This document shows positions 50,201 to 55,486 of a stretch of 64,000 nucleotides of DNA, piece by piece (the first letter of the stretch is position 1; each line of letters starts with the position of its first letter). The DNA lies in assembly GCF_001949145.1 (NCBI RefSeq), contig NW_019091361.1, forward strand, positions 2,310,579 through 2,374,578, given 5' to 3'. Made by a program: the position numbers and the translations under genes. The notes below the pieces were generated by a model, which saw only the letters and a program-made list of their open reading frames with translations, made no database searches and was not told the DNA's origin. The stretch is from Acanthaster planci (Eukaryota > Echinodermata > Asteroidea > Valvatida > Acanthasteridae).

Positions 50201-52273
50201 CCAGCCATGTTGCTCTGTGGTGCTCGAATCTAGGCAATCAATCAGCACCGTTACTAGATTGTCCAACCGAACTTGAAAGAGACAACAGTTATAACACACC
50301 TGCCTTCAAAAGCAAAGAGACAAGATTAATTATAAATTACAAATAACTGAATAAACAAAAGAGCCCATTTAGAATTCCTTCGCTTGTATTGCATAGATTT
50401 TTTCCTATTGTGAATTCGAATGATCATACTTACCGCTGAAAGCTGTTGTGAATTGAAAAGTCCGAACATGGTCCGAAAGGCAATTTTTTAAATTCACCAG
50501 TGAATAATGCAAGCACGCCATTTCCATATACATTAAACAATTGAATTATGGACCTGAAAATGCATGGTCAAATTATTAGGACAATGAGCGATGGTCACAA
50601 ATTTGGCTGGCTGATCTATAAACAAAAAGTACATGAAAACAATGAAGATGACCTCTGCAACCTTGCACAGCAGTGAGACCTCCCTTGAAGGAGAAATTGA
50701 AAAGCAAACGCTGGTCAAGATTTAAAGAAAAGCAGAGGTTGGGTCAAGAAAATGTCCTTTTGTGTTTTTCATTTCATTGTATATGAATACAAAATTCAAT
50801 AGCAGAAAAGAGTGACGGCTTTAAAAGTCGTCAATGAAATTTTGAAAGCGATCGGGAGCCAGTAAACAGTTTTAAGGCAGAATTTCTCGTTTCTTCATTA
50901 TCTTATTGTCAAATCGACAAAGAAACCTAAAATCCAAGAACAAAGTGAAGGATGCTGTTATATTTCTCACACTAAAATCAGCGAGTTCATAGCTGTGATA
51001 AGACATGAAGCTCGATCCCAGAAAATGAGAACAGCTTCGTTCAAACAGCCGTTGTATTCTATTTATTTGGGCATGGAATGTGGATTGGTATGCGCGGTAT
51101 GTGCCTCGTTTGGGCATACCCTTGCTTCATATAATCAGGACACACGACTAGTAGTAATGGGCGGGTGCGAATGCGACGACCGTTCCGTGTCTCTAACACA
51201 ATAGATCACTAAAAATAATTAATACACGACATTTTATGGATTTAACTTCTACAGATCTCCAGATTAGATATGGTTGTGGTTGAAGGGAACAATAGAAATT
51301 TTAAAACAGTTTTCCTGACAATGTTCTCTGCACAGTTATTTTGTGATTTAGACATTTCTGGGCAATACAATTTACTACAATATAGTAGAAAGAGAATAAA
51401 AGGATCAAATCTACTTTCGTATTCCTTGAATTGATCAAAACATATAGCAAGGTCAAAATAGCCTTACAAGTAAAACCTAACCTGCTTTGAAAATCTTCCC
51501 CCTTATTTCTGTCTCTTTTTCATTAACAGTAAAGGCTCTCCCCTGACTTGGGGAAAAAAAGTTAAATGACAGACTAGTACGAAGTCAAGTCCAAAGGCGG
51601 GGCACTGCCACGGCATTTTTGTCTGGCAGCAACTTTCACTTGTGCATTTACACTTTGTTTTGTCTTTCTGGAAGTCATGGTTCTCTTCAGCGGACTTGGC
51701 TGACTGGAATGGGCCCAGAAAACACTCAGGGAGAAAGCCAGGAGGCCAACCAAGGATCGAGATCCTGAATGGTGGCAGACAGCTCTAAGCATAGAGCATG
51801 AAACTTGCTCTAATCTCTAAGGAAGGAAGTTGTCGTGAGTCATAAAATAATGTGGTCCGGACACGGTGGTACACGGGTTGTTGTAAAATGTACAAGACGA
51901 ATTCGCCTGGTGCCCTTAAATAGCACAGTCAAATCGTGTCAGAACTAATCACCTCTGTTCAATTTGTCATCTCTAGTATCGAGTGGTTTAGCCCTCGACA
52001 GATACTAATCCTGGTAAATTTACTCAGGCAAATATTGCAATGTGTACCAGATCTTCTGGTGGTGTTGAGTTTGAGCTAAGACCAACTTGAAGATTTACTT
52101 CAACAAAAGTCCTGGTTGTCAAGTTTGGCTTCAGTCGGGATGATGGTATTTCTACTTACCACCTCCTCTCTCTCGAGGGCTGCCCGCTTTTCGTTCTCCG
52201 CCGCATCCCTTGCATCCAAGGCATTCTCCTTCTCCTGCTTGAGAGCCTGCATCTTCTTCTTTATGGTCTCCAT
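5213..52273 (-). CDS. TPM: Tropomyosin gene, whole coding span with alternative starts, internal exons and C-termini
   Basis: Tropomyosin is a parallel two-stranded coiled coil that polymerises head to tail along actin filaments and controls access of myosin, troponin and other actin-binding proteins. Exons 1a(38)+2(42)+3(45)+4(15)+4'(24)+5(24)+6/7(46)+8(23)+9(27) sum to 284 residues, the canonical length, counting split codons once. Every intron phase agrees with its neighbour: 0 after exons 1a, 1b, 2, 4, 4' and 6/7; 2 after 3 and 5; 1 after 8. The a/d heptad positions stay mainly hydrophobic throughout. Exon 1b replaces 1a+2, giving 242 residues. Compared with the vertebrate gene, exon 4 is split in two and exons 6 and 7 are fused. 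The first intron is 4.6 kb and the introns before the three terminal exons are 8, 15 and 16.5 kb. The family is certain; which isoforms are made is inferred. Confidence 0.96.
5296..5720 (-). promoter_or_regulatory. Long pyrimidine-rich intron segment before exon 9c
   Basis: The plus strand is visibly purine-skewed for about 400 bases (runs such as GGGTGGGAGGAGGAG and GGAGAGGTGG), so the pre-mRNA carries repeated C/U-rich blocks before the exon 9c acceptor. In vertebrate tropomyosin genes such tracts bind PTB and control exon choice; that role here is inferred. Confidence 0.4.
6357..6362 (-). terminator. Candidate poly(A) signal for exon 9b transcripts
   Basis: TTTATT on the plus strand, AATAAA on the gene strand, about 410 nt after the exon 9b stop. 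It implies a 3' UTR of about 430 nt (plus 6340-6773). Confidence 0.45.
6363..6773 (-). other. Probable 3' UTR of exon 9b transcripts
   Basis: It lies between the exon 9b stop and the AATAAA at 6357-6362. It contains no other exon-like segment. Confidence 0.4.
6774..6856 (-). CDS. TPM: Tropomyosin terminal exon 9b (C-terminus ending GDF)
   Basis: The acceptor is CCAACTGCAG. The exon supplies AT of Asp258, then 26 codons and TGA, again exactly 27 residues: DDLNTTKEKLLRMQMEYDQA then LSDLGDF. The core positions are L260, T263, L267, M270, Y274, A277, L281 and F284. It is preceded on the transcript by a long, strongly C/T-rich tract (plus 6857-7020). An AATAAA lies about 410 nt past the stop at 6357-6362. 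Confidence 0.93.
6857..7020 (-). promoter_or_regulatory. Pyrimidine-rich intron segment before exon 9b
   Basis: The plus strand is G/A-rich almost without break (GATGGGGGGGGGCGGGGATG and onward to about 7020), so the transcript is C/U-rich just ahead of exon 9b. It is a candidate splicing-regulator binding region. Confidence 0.4.
7021..9172 (-). other. Intron sequence (exon 8 to exon 9b intron)
   Basis: I see no exon, RNA gene or recognisable mobile element here. Near 9008-9035 there is a short G/C palindrome around GGGCCCATGGCCCCCC, possibly a MITE remnant. Confidence 0.4.
9173..9328. repeat. 52-bp minisatellite, three copies
   Basis: Three consecutive 52-bp units start at 9173, 9225 and 9277, each beginning TTCTG(C/T)CAACTGTGGTGACG and ending ACACCAAGCG. 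The only difference I see is one C/T change in the third unit, so the array is young or homogenised. The unit length is not a multiple of three, so the frame open across it is not evidence of a gene. Confidence 0.95.
9329..13690 (-). other. Intron sequence downstream of exon 9a, possibly including its 3' UTR
   Basis: I found no further tropomyosin exon. A 60-codon minus-strand frame at 12143-12325 has an unremarkable composition and no match I recognise. A CAG/ATGAGTTCCTGG site at about 12.76 kb was tested as a fourth terminal exon and failed, because no stop follows at 27 residues. Confidence 0.4.
10380..10385 (-). terminator. Distant candidate poly(A) signal for exon 9a transcripts
   Basis: TTTATT on the plus strand, the first AATAAA after the exon 9a stop but 3.3 kb away. 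A nearer non-canonical signal may be used instead; weaker variants occur at about 12.05 and 12.71 kb. Confidence 0.2.
13691..13773 (-). CDS. TPM: Tropomyosin terminal exon 9a (C-terminus ending NQL)
   Basis: The acceptor is ATTTCCACAG. The exon supplies AC of Asp258, then 26 codons and TGA, for exactly 27 residues (258-284): DKLEQERGKAQRLQDELDEF then NTALNQL. The a/d positions are L260, E263, A267, L270, L274, F277, L281 and L284. The C-terminus forms the head-to-tail overlap joint and sets troponin and polymer affinity, so changing it retunes the isoform. It is the terminal exon nearest exon 8 (8.1 kb away). There is no AATAAA close downstream; the first on this strand is at 10380-10385. Confidence 0.93.
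13774..21840 (-). other. Intron between exon 8 and exon 9a
   Basis: It is about 8 kb. The only notable stretch is 15.55-15.99 kb, which is GC-richer and open on both strands. No alternative exon 8 or additional terminal exon was found. Confidence 0.4.
15549..15947 (-). other. Unrecognised 132-codon open frame inside an intron
   Basis: It starts MNCDKSTPLSLFNLLLATGL and is rich in Leu, Cys and Ala, with several hydrophobic segments. The GC content is higher than in the flanking intron, and a plus-strand frame (15799-15993) is also open across it. I recognise no family and see no promoter or poly(A) signal. It could be a decayed retrocopy or chance. Confidence 0.15.
21841..21910 (-). CDS. TPM: Tropomyosin exon 8: residues 235-257
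   Basis: It is 70 nt: 23 codons plus one base (phase 1), acceptor CTGACCTCAG, donor GAAG/GTGAGT. It reads LANQEEFTNRSFKTLQVQLE then SAE, aligning with the vertebrate [20 protein letters not shown] exon; the EF-x-x-RS-x-x-x-L core is kept. It is the last exon common to all isoforms. Its phase-1 end fits all three terminal exons, each of which begins AC or AT to complete Asp258. Confidence 0.93.
22462..22600 (-). CDS. TPM: Tropomyosin fused exon 6/7: residues 188-234
   Basis: It is 139 nt: one base completing Cys188 and then 46 codons, ending in phase 0 before GTAAGT; the acceptor is CTCTCTGCAG. It reads KLVELTEQVSNLQAAHKSAE, then ARYEKASDAEEQLLVRVQEL, then TAEKEA. Forty-six codons is exactly the vertebrate exon 6 (25) plus exon 7 (21), so the intron between them is absent here. 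In vertebrates exon 6 is alternatively spliced (6a/6b). Here that region is one constant exon and the choice has moved to residues 141-164. Confidence 0.93.
22601..23353 (-). other. Intron between exons 5 and 6/7
   Basis: About 0.75 kb with no additional feature seen. Confidence 0.5.
23354..23424 (-). CDS. TPM: Tropomyosin exon 5: residues 165-188
   Basis: It is 71 nt: 23 codons plus two bases of residue 188. It reads VFRKLTVTEQDLERSDERCK then DLD, with TG of the next codon before GTAAGT. The family form is VARKLVI-x-E-x-DLER-x-EERAE. The start was chosen for phase and homology: AAAAG/GTTTTTAG keeps phase 0 and the V-x-RKL motif, whereas the second AG eight bases on (GTTTTTAG/G) would shift the frame. 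With exon 6/7 the split codon becomes TGT, Cys188. The region faces actin and, in muscle forms of other animals, lies close to the troponin-T binding zone. Confidence 0.93.
23425..25429 (-). other. Intron between exon 4'B and exon 5, with probable repeat-derived DNA
   Basis: It contains palindromic TGACGTCATCATGATGTCAC (24064-24083) and a related TGATGATGTCATCATGAGGT (about 24189-24208). Segments resembling each other in opposite orientation (CGGAAGCAGAA next to GGCCT) occur near 24270-24300 and 24740-24770. This suggests old transposon remnants. The 175-codon frame at 24658-25185 spans this material and is not convincing as a gene. Confidence 0.3.
25430..25501 (-). CDS. TPM: Tropomyosin exon 4'B: residues 141-164, alternative version B
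   Basis: It has the same size (72 nt) and phases (0/0) as exon 4'A and encodes the same stretch: IAHLEKELLKEKAAADHNKF then LYDE, donor GATGAG/GTAACG. The a/d residues are I141, L144, L148, E151, A155, N158 and Y162, so I141, L144, A155, Y162 and the DE end are shared with 4'A. The acceptor is unusual: the AG follows AAAAATGTAAAAAA with no pyrimidine tract, which suggests regulated inclusion. Using both exons would keep the frame but insert 24 residues, not a multiple of 7, and break the coiled-coil register, so I infer mutually exclusive use. Confidence 0.85.
25502..25656 (-). other. 155-nt intron between the two alternative 4' exons
   Basis: This short spacer separates exon 4'A from exon 4'B. 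It includes a poly-C block at about 25566-25574 and the A-rich acceptor of 4'B. The closeness of two same-phase, same-length exons is typical of mutually exclusive pairs. Confidence 0.6.
25657..25728 (-). CDS. TPM: Tropomyosin exon 4'A: residues 141-164, alternative version A
   Basis: It is 72 nt, 24 codons, phase 0 at both ends. The acceptor is strong: a C-rich tract ending GTCCAG. The donor is GATGAG/GTACAA. It reads INELETKVRSYKEAAEESDR then KYDE, matching the second half of vertebrate exon 4 (KHIAEDADRKYEE). Its a/d residues are I141, L144, V148, Y151, A155, S158 and Y162. It lies 155 nt upstream, in transcription order, of the alternative exon 4'B. From its closer match to the family consensus and its strong acceptor, I infer that this is the default version. 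Confidence 0.93.
25729..27341 (-). other. Intron between micro-exon 4 and exon 4'A
   Basis: About 1.6 kb. Two segments were examined as alternative exons (26.39-26.44 kb and 26.56-26.61 kb) and rejected for register or composition. Confidence 0.4.
27342..27387 (-). CDS. TPM: Tropomyosin micro-exon 4: residues 126-140
   Basis: A 46-nt exon sits between a long pyrimidine tract ending TTCAG (plus 27388-27420) and the donor AAG/GTTTGT. Its first G completes Arg125 from exon 3 (AG+G), then it reads ATKALETRGMADDDK and ends in phase 0. This aligns residue for residue with the first 15 residues of vertebrate exon 4 (GMKVIESRAQKDEEK). It ends exactly at residue 140, i.e. after 20 full heptads. Without it exon 3 would join exon 4' out of frame, so it must be constitutive. 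Simple ORF scans cannot detect it. Confidence 0.92.
28603..28626. repeat. CATGTA tandem run
   Basis: Four consecutive CATGTA units, fully palindromic in part. It is one of the longest in the ACATGTAC-rich belt. Confidence 0.8.
31143..31172. repeat. ACATGTAC-type palindromic run
   Basis: GTACATGTACATATGTACAT followed by GTACTG: overlapping palindromes of the same family as at 28603 and 33736. Confidence 0.75.
33736..33840. repeat. Degenerate ACATGTAC/ACCTGTAC cluster
   Basis: About 100 bp dominated by GTACATG, CACATG and CCTGTACATGCACC variants. It looks like a decayed tandem expansion of the six-base CATGTA unit. Confidence 0.7.
35521..35552. repeat. G-run/C-run inverted repeat
   Basis: A run of seven Gs plus TTCGAGGGG faces AACCCCCCC within about 32 bp. 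It can form a short hairpin and may be a MITE terminus. No duplication of flanking sequence was found. Confidence 0.3.
36622..36667. repeat. 46-bp imperfect inverted repeat
   Basis: AATTCTGTGT...CGTGG on the left pairs with CCACG...ACACAGAATT on the right across a short loop: ten perfect base pairs, a mismatched gap, then five more. It is either a cruciform-forming intron element or a tiny MITE core. Confidence 0.5.
38116..38249 (-). CDS. TPM: Tropomyosin exon 3: residues 81-125, first exon common to long and short forms
   Basis: It is 134 nt: 44 codons plus two bases of residue 125 (phase 2). The acceptor is TTCTAG and the donor is AAG/GTAAAA. It reads AEAEKDDLVRKTQLQDDDIT, then RLTEQKESLSGKLTQVEEQA, then ELHI. 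Vertebrate exon 3 starts AEADVASLNRR with the same length and the same phase-2 end. This is the joining point for exon 2 or exon 1b. Confidence 0.93.
38250..42579 (-). other. Intron between exon 1b and exon 3
   Basis: About 4.3 kb. It has scattered TGTACATG motifs (for example near 39930 and 40275) and no additional exon. The 41.4-42.2 kb part is somewhat richer in CG dinucleotides and could belong to regulation of the internal promoter, but no specific site was recognised. Confidence 0.4.
41392..41410. repeat. CATGTA tandem run
   Basis: CATGTACATGTACATGTAC in the intron between exon 2 and exon 3, about 1.2 kb past exon 1b on the transcript. Confidence 0.75.
42580..42693 (-). CDS. TPM: Tropomyosin exon 1b: start of the short (242-aa) isoforms
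   Basis: It begins MEQIKKKLAKLREEADVARE and runs 38 codons to a GTAAGA donor, phase 0, so it can join exon 3 (42580 to 38249). Known: vertebrate short tropomyosins use an internal promoter with an exon 1b of about 44 codons carrying a related L-x-EQADAAEERA segment. Here 1b is 38 codons and keeps heptad register, because its first Met takes the a-position of residue 43. It cannot join exon 2, which lies upstream. The ATG context is GCGAAATGG. A TATA-like AT-rich element lies about 50 nt upstream. Short isoforms are usually cytoskeletal (non-muscle) in other animals; that role here is inferred. Confidence 0.9.
42742..42749 (-). promoter_or_regulatory. TATA-like element upstream of exon 1b
   Basis: The minus strand reads ATTTATAATT about 50 nt before the exon 1b ATG, which would put a start site close to 42712 and give a very short 5' UTR. 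The match is weak. The element supports, but does not prove, an internal promoter. Confidence 0.25.
44600..44848 (-). CDS. Unrecognised 82-residue ORF inside tropomyosin intron 2
   Basis: It starts MGGTVVRVTVQSCGSGGQII, has an acidic middle (ETPGNDSKDSDEPVAPRP), then ILLGDIISLVEHQRKYINSL and a hydrophobic end, with a TAA stop at 44600-44602. The order (beta-like start, acidic linker, amphipathic helix) and the near lack of low complexity look more protein-like than the other short frames in the window. The frame continues upstream of the Met for another 20 codons. Local CG content is raised, which would suit a nested promoter. I know no family with this sequence. It may be a first exon using an internal donor such as AA/GTACAT, a retrocopy, or chance. 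Confidence 0.3.
   Translation of the reverse strand: MGGTVVRVTVQSCGSGGQIIYSCETPGNDSKDSDEPVAPRPILLGDIISLVEHQRKYINSLKLDVFLSTKTVLHFHVMCICS
44913..44938. repeat. 13-bp direct duplication
   Basis: CATGGCCGTTTTC occurs twice head to tail, just upstream (gene sense) of the small ORF at 44600-44848. Confidence 0.8.
47459..47584 (-). CDS. TPM: Tropomyosin exon 2: residues 39-80 of the long isoforms
   Basis: It is 126 nt, 42 codons, phase 0 at both ends, bounded by a TTTTTCAG acceptor and a GTGAGT donor. It reads AQDEIKELQSKIKTIEAELD, then QVQDKLTTNETRLAEAEKAQ, then SA. Length and phase equal the second exon of vertebrate long tropomyosins, and the TEDELD-like segment is in place. It lies upstream of exon 1b, so it belongs only to transcripts starting at exon 1a. 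I found no alternative exon 2. Confidence 0.94.
47585..52159 (-). other. Intron 1 of the long transcript
   Basis: 4.6 kb between exon 1a and exon 2. It holds a SINE (48.76-49.03 kb). No other exon-like segment was seen. Confidence 0.5.
48756..49026 (+). mobile_element. tRNA-derived SINE
   Basis: The RNA polymerase III B box GGTTCGAGTCC is at 48795-48805 inside a tRNA-like stem (CCCGGGTTCGAGTCCCGGC). It is followed by a central block TTTTCTCCAGGTACTCCGGT then TTTCC, of a type shared by several ancient metazoan SINE families. The tail reads AAAGCACCATTAAAACAACA then GCAACAAG, a typical LINE-mobilised end. The A box upstream is eroded, so the left border is approximate. It is antisense to tropomyosin in intron 1. 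Confidence 0.75.
52160..52273 (-). CDS. TPM: Tropomyosin exon 1a: start of the long (284-aa) isoforms
   Basis: It encodes residues 1-38, starting METIKKKMQALKQEKENALD and ending at V38 before a strong donor GTAAGT (phase 0). The 38-codon length and the M-x-x-IKKKMQ-L-x-x-(D/E)KENALD pattern are diagnostic of the first exon of long tropomyosins. The acetylated N-terminus overlaps the C-terminus of the next molecule on actin. The start ATG sits in CCAAAATGG, a good context. The 5' UTR and transcription start are not defined: I see no clear TATA box, but a CArG box lies about 420 bp upstream. Confidence 0.95.
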
Positions 52274-52691
52274 TTTGGCAGTATTTGTTCCAACCTCCTT
52301 GTTTGCCTTCCGAAAAGAGCGAGCACCGTGCTAATGGCGTCGAATCGAGTGGAGTGTGGAATGTAGTACAGCCGGCCTACCCCCGATCAAGGAACGTGGA
52401 GGAAAAGACGGACCGCCGCAGTCTGTGCCGTAACCTTCTCGAGTGCGAGGAATGTCAGGGGTGTTCTTGAACCCAGACAGTACCGGGGAAGTTTTTGCAC
52501 GATCTCTGCACAGATTACCTCAGCGAGGAAGAACTCTGCGGTTGCGCAGGGCCTCACGTGGTACATTATCAGCCAATGGTGAAGGCCGGTCTCTGAGGAC
52601 CTTTTCTGGCACTCGGTGAATGAAGGCATTCGTAGTATGACGTATGGCTTGATAGTCTCAGACTGTGTTGGCACTACGGATATACAGGCCG
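52274..52691 (-). promoter_or_regulatory. Presumed promoter and 5' UTR region of the long tropomyosin transcript
   Basis: The region directly upstream of the exon 1a ATG is richer in CG dinucleotides than the introns. No TATA box was recognised and the transcription start is undefined. A minus-strand frame at 52387-52734 (115 codons) runs through it but has no recognisable features and probably is not translated. Confidence 0.35.
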
Positions 52692-52701
52692 CCATATAAG
52701 G
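52692..52701. promoter_or_regulatory. CArG box (serum response factor site) upstream of exon 1a
   Basis: CCATATAAGG is a perfect CC(A/T)6GG match, about 420 bp before the exon 1a ATG. SRF sites of this kind drive muscle and actin-cytoskeleton genes, including tropomyosins, in other animals. Seen: the motif and its position. Inferred: function. Confidence 0.55.
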
Positions 52702-55257
52702 GATTCCCTTAGCTTGCGGATACAGCTCGCGCACACTTCCAATATTTGCTTGTTTGAAGTTGTTGTGTGTAGAATGATAATTGGTTTAATCCGAAGCCCG
52801 CTCTGCAGTTGATTTTTTGTACACATTGAACACTCGGTGGCTATGGCTTATTGGAATGAAATTAAGTTGAAACCGAAGATGTAATTAAACCTCGATCAAA
52901 GAAAATAAGACGTTTTTCAGTTTTCATAGCTTGCAGGCAATCGAATTTTTACAGCTTGAAAAATGATTGATTGTTACACGTGTATACCTTAGCTAGGCCA
53001 AATTAAGCAACATTGAGAGAAATATTGGGCCCAAATGTCATATGGATTACTAATTATAAGTCAACGAAGACACTGTTTACTCTTACCTTTTGAAAAGTGA
53101 CACACTCGGGTTGCCTGTAATTATGTGTCCTCCTGAAAGACATACCCTTTCGGCAGCAAATGCTGGAGTTAGAAATTTAAACGGAAACAGTGTTTTATAC
53201 TAAAAACGTGAGTCTCGTATAACAGTGGCACATTATTCAATTTTATCTCAAAATAGAGATTAAAAGAAAGCAGTTTTGAAACCAGCAAGATTTTACTATG
53301 TACTTGATGTCAGGGGATTATCCATTGCCTAAGGGGGTGGAGTTAGGGGATGTAATAACCTACATGCAGTTTCAAGTGTCAGTGCTTCGAAGTTCCAGAT
53401 ATGGATATCTGTCTTTGCCCTTTGGACAGAGCCACTTAACCTTATTATTCTATCAAACTGGAAAATAATTATTGAGGGCTGATTTCGTCATTGTCCTCAT
53501 TTTGGCCTTTTATAGTAGCAAAATGACAGCGACAACGGCCACAATGTATGACAGCACAACGTTGCTTGCCCATACTTAAAGGGCCACGCATTTCAATTTT
53601 AATGCAGTCGTTTTGAGTGCACAGTCGTCTCCGCTTTTTCAATTATCGTTTGCCATTTTATAAGGATAGTTTGATGCCTTTAAATTTAATTTTTTTTATT
53701 CTTCCATGCATATTTGCATATTCATGATCAAAAGTGTGATGACATTTCGTCAGGAAGCATCAGGGCTAGTCGTACTAACTGTCAGCACCCCCAGATTAGT
53801 GGCCGGAATTTGGGATATTTTGCTTCCTTAATGTTTTGTGCCTTTGGTGATCTACTGTTGCTTCAGTGCATAACGATAGGGGAGAGGTAGTCAGTGAGCC
53901 AATTTATAGATACCGAATTTAAACAGGATAACTCTAAAATAGACGGCGGTTTCCTTCAAAGACGCTCGGCAGCAACAGCGCCCGTAATTGTTTCTCATGG
54001 AATCAAAAGCGGTAATTGTTTTTTCAATCATAATGTAACCACAAAGAGATTCCAAACGGTGTTCATACGTTTAAAAGGGATCTCGAAAGTTGCATAAAAT
54101 GTAATACTAAAGTTTTTAAAATTAAGTTCAAGATTTACCATTAATGGAATTTTGAAAATGAAAACCCCTCCTGTTAAAATCTAAAAAGGTGTCGTAAACT
54201 CGGGCCCTTTAACCTGAACTGACTTGTGCCAAGATGGCCCTGAATCGATGAACAGACACGTTGACTCGTAATTCTTAAAGAATCCTCATTCATCTCGTGC
54301 CAACGGAAACAACCATGGGCCGCTTGGCATGGCCTGCTAAAAAAAAAAAATAAAGGCAGCAATGTGCAAATCGATCATCTGGGTTTAAACTCAAGGTCAG
54401 TCCTCGGAATTTAAACGACAGTTAAAACATATTGCATCTTGCGCAGTTTCTCAGTATTCAGCGGGCAATAAATACTAAACGACGCGTCAGTGGGTAGTTG
54501 GAGATTGAAGCTGAGTTCGTGCTTTTCCACCTCAATTTCACTGGGACCTCCACATTGATACAGGTATAGAACTCTTCGGAGTGTTTTCACGCGTTGTATT
54601 TCAAACGGGCTGCCTTTGCCGACAAGCCAAACAAATTGTTTATCATTCCACCTCCCTATCCCTCACAAGACTGTGCAAGTTCAGACAAAAATCATCAGTG
54701 GTAGTAAAACTGTGATAAAAACTGTCGTTTCCCCTTTAGTTTGGAACCTCCGTGCCCTGAGGTGATGTGCCGCTGTTTCTTTAACCCCAGCTCACGAGCA
54801 GTTTGTCAGTGGTGTCTACATGCATTTCCTTGCGTCGCATTACCACTTGTCTAAGCTGTCACAGACGAATCCAGCGACGTTTCACAGGACATTCCCCGAC
54901 CGCTTTTCGCCAATGGCAGGGGCCAGGGCTAGGGCTCCATTGTTTTTCTGTTTCCCCTCCTAAGTTCCTCTCTTTTCAGAAATGGGTTTAAAGGCACCAG
55001 CATTTAGCTTCAACCCTTAGACGGGCCATCAAAGGTTACCAAAACATTGCCACAATTTTTGCCCACCACTAAGATGGTTGTGGATCCACCTTTGGGCGGG
55101 TCCACTGCAGAGTAAGCGTTTCCATGGTCACCAGATTCGTCTATGCATGGTTGATTCCTACCGTTAATACATACTTATGTTTATACTACCAATAGTGTGC
55201 ACTTATGAATATAATGCTATGTTTCGCTGACTTCATCGTCAAATGAGACCACTGAGA
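52702..55257. other. Upstream region of the tropomyosin gene
   Basis: No exon was supported on either strand. Open frames are short and of random composition. Confidence 0.4.
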
Positions 55258-55478
55258 CAGTGGCGTAGCCACCGGGAGGGGGGTCTGTGGTCACGTGCCC
55301 CCCCCCCCAATTCCAGGTGCCACTCCACTAAAAAAAACGGATTTAATGGATATTGAACAAGACCGACGAAAATTTGCCCCCCAAAAAACAACACCATTGA
55401 AAGCTGGTGCCCCCCATAAGATATGCTGGTGCCCTCTTGCGCCCCCTCCCCACCAGTAAACTCCTAGCTACGCCACTG
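55258..55478 (+). mobile_element. Intact non-autonomous hAT-type MITE (221 bp)
   Basis: The termini are inverted repeats: CAGTGGCGTAGC at the left and GCTACGCCACTG at the right. The element is flanked by a perfect 8-bp direct duplication, CACTGAGA, at 55250-55257 and 55479-55486. An 8-bp target-site duplication with a CA(G)TG-type terminus is the mark of hAT transposons. There is no transposase coding. A decayed relative lies at 2260-2432. Confidence 0.92.
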
Positions 55479-55486
55479 CACTGAGA

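Noticed and set aside
52387-52734. 115-codon minus-strand frame upstream of tropomyosin
   Set aside because: It lies in the presumed promoter and spans the CArG box; no domain or splice support.
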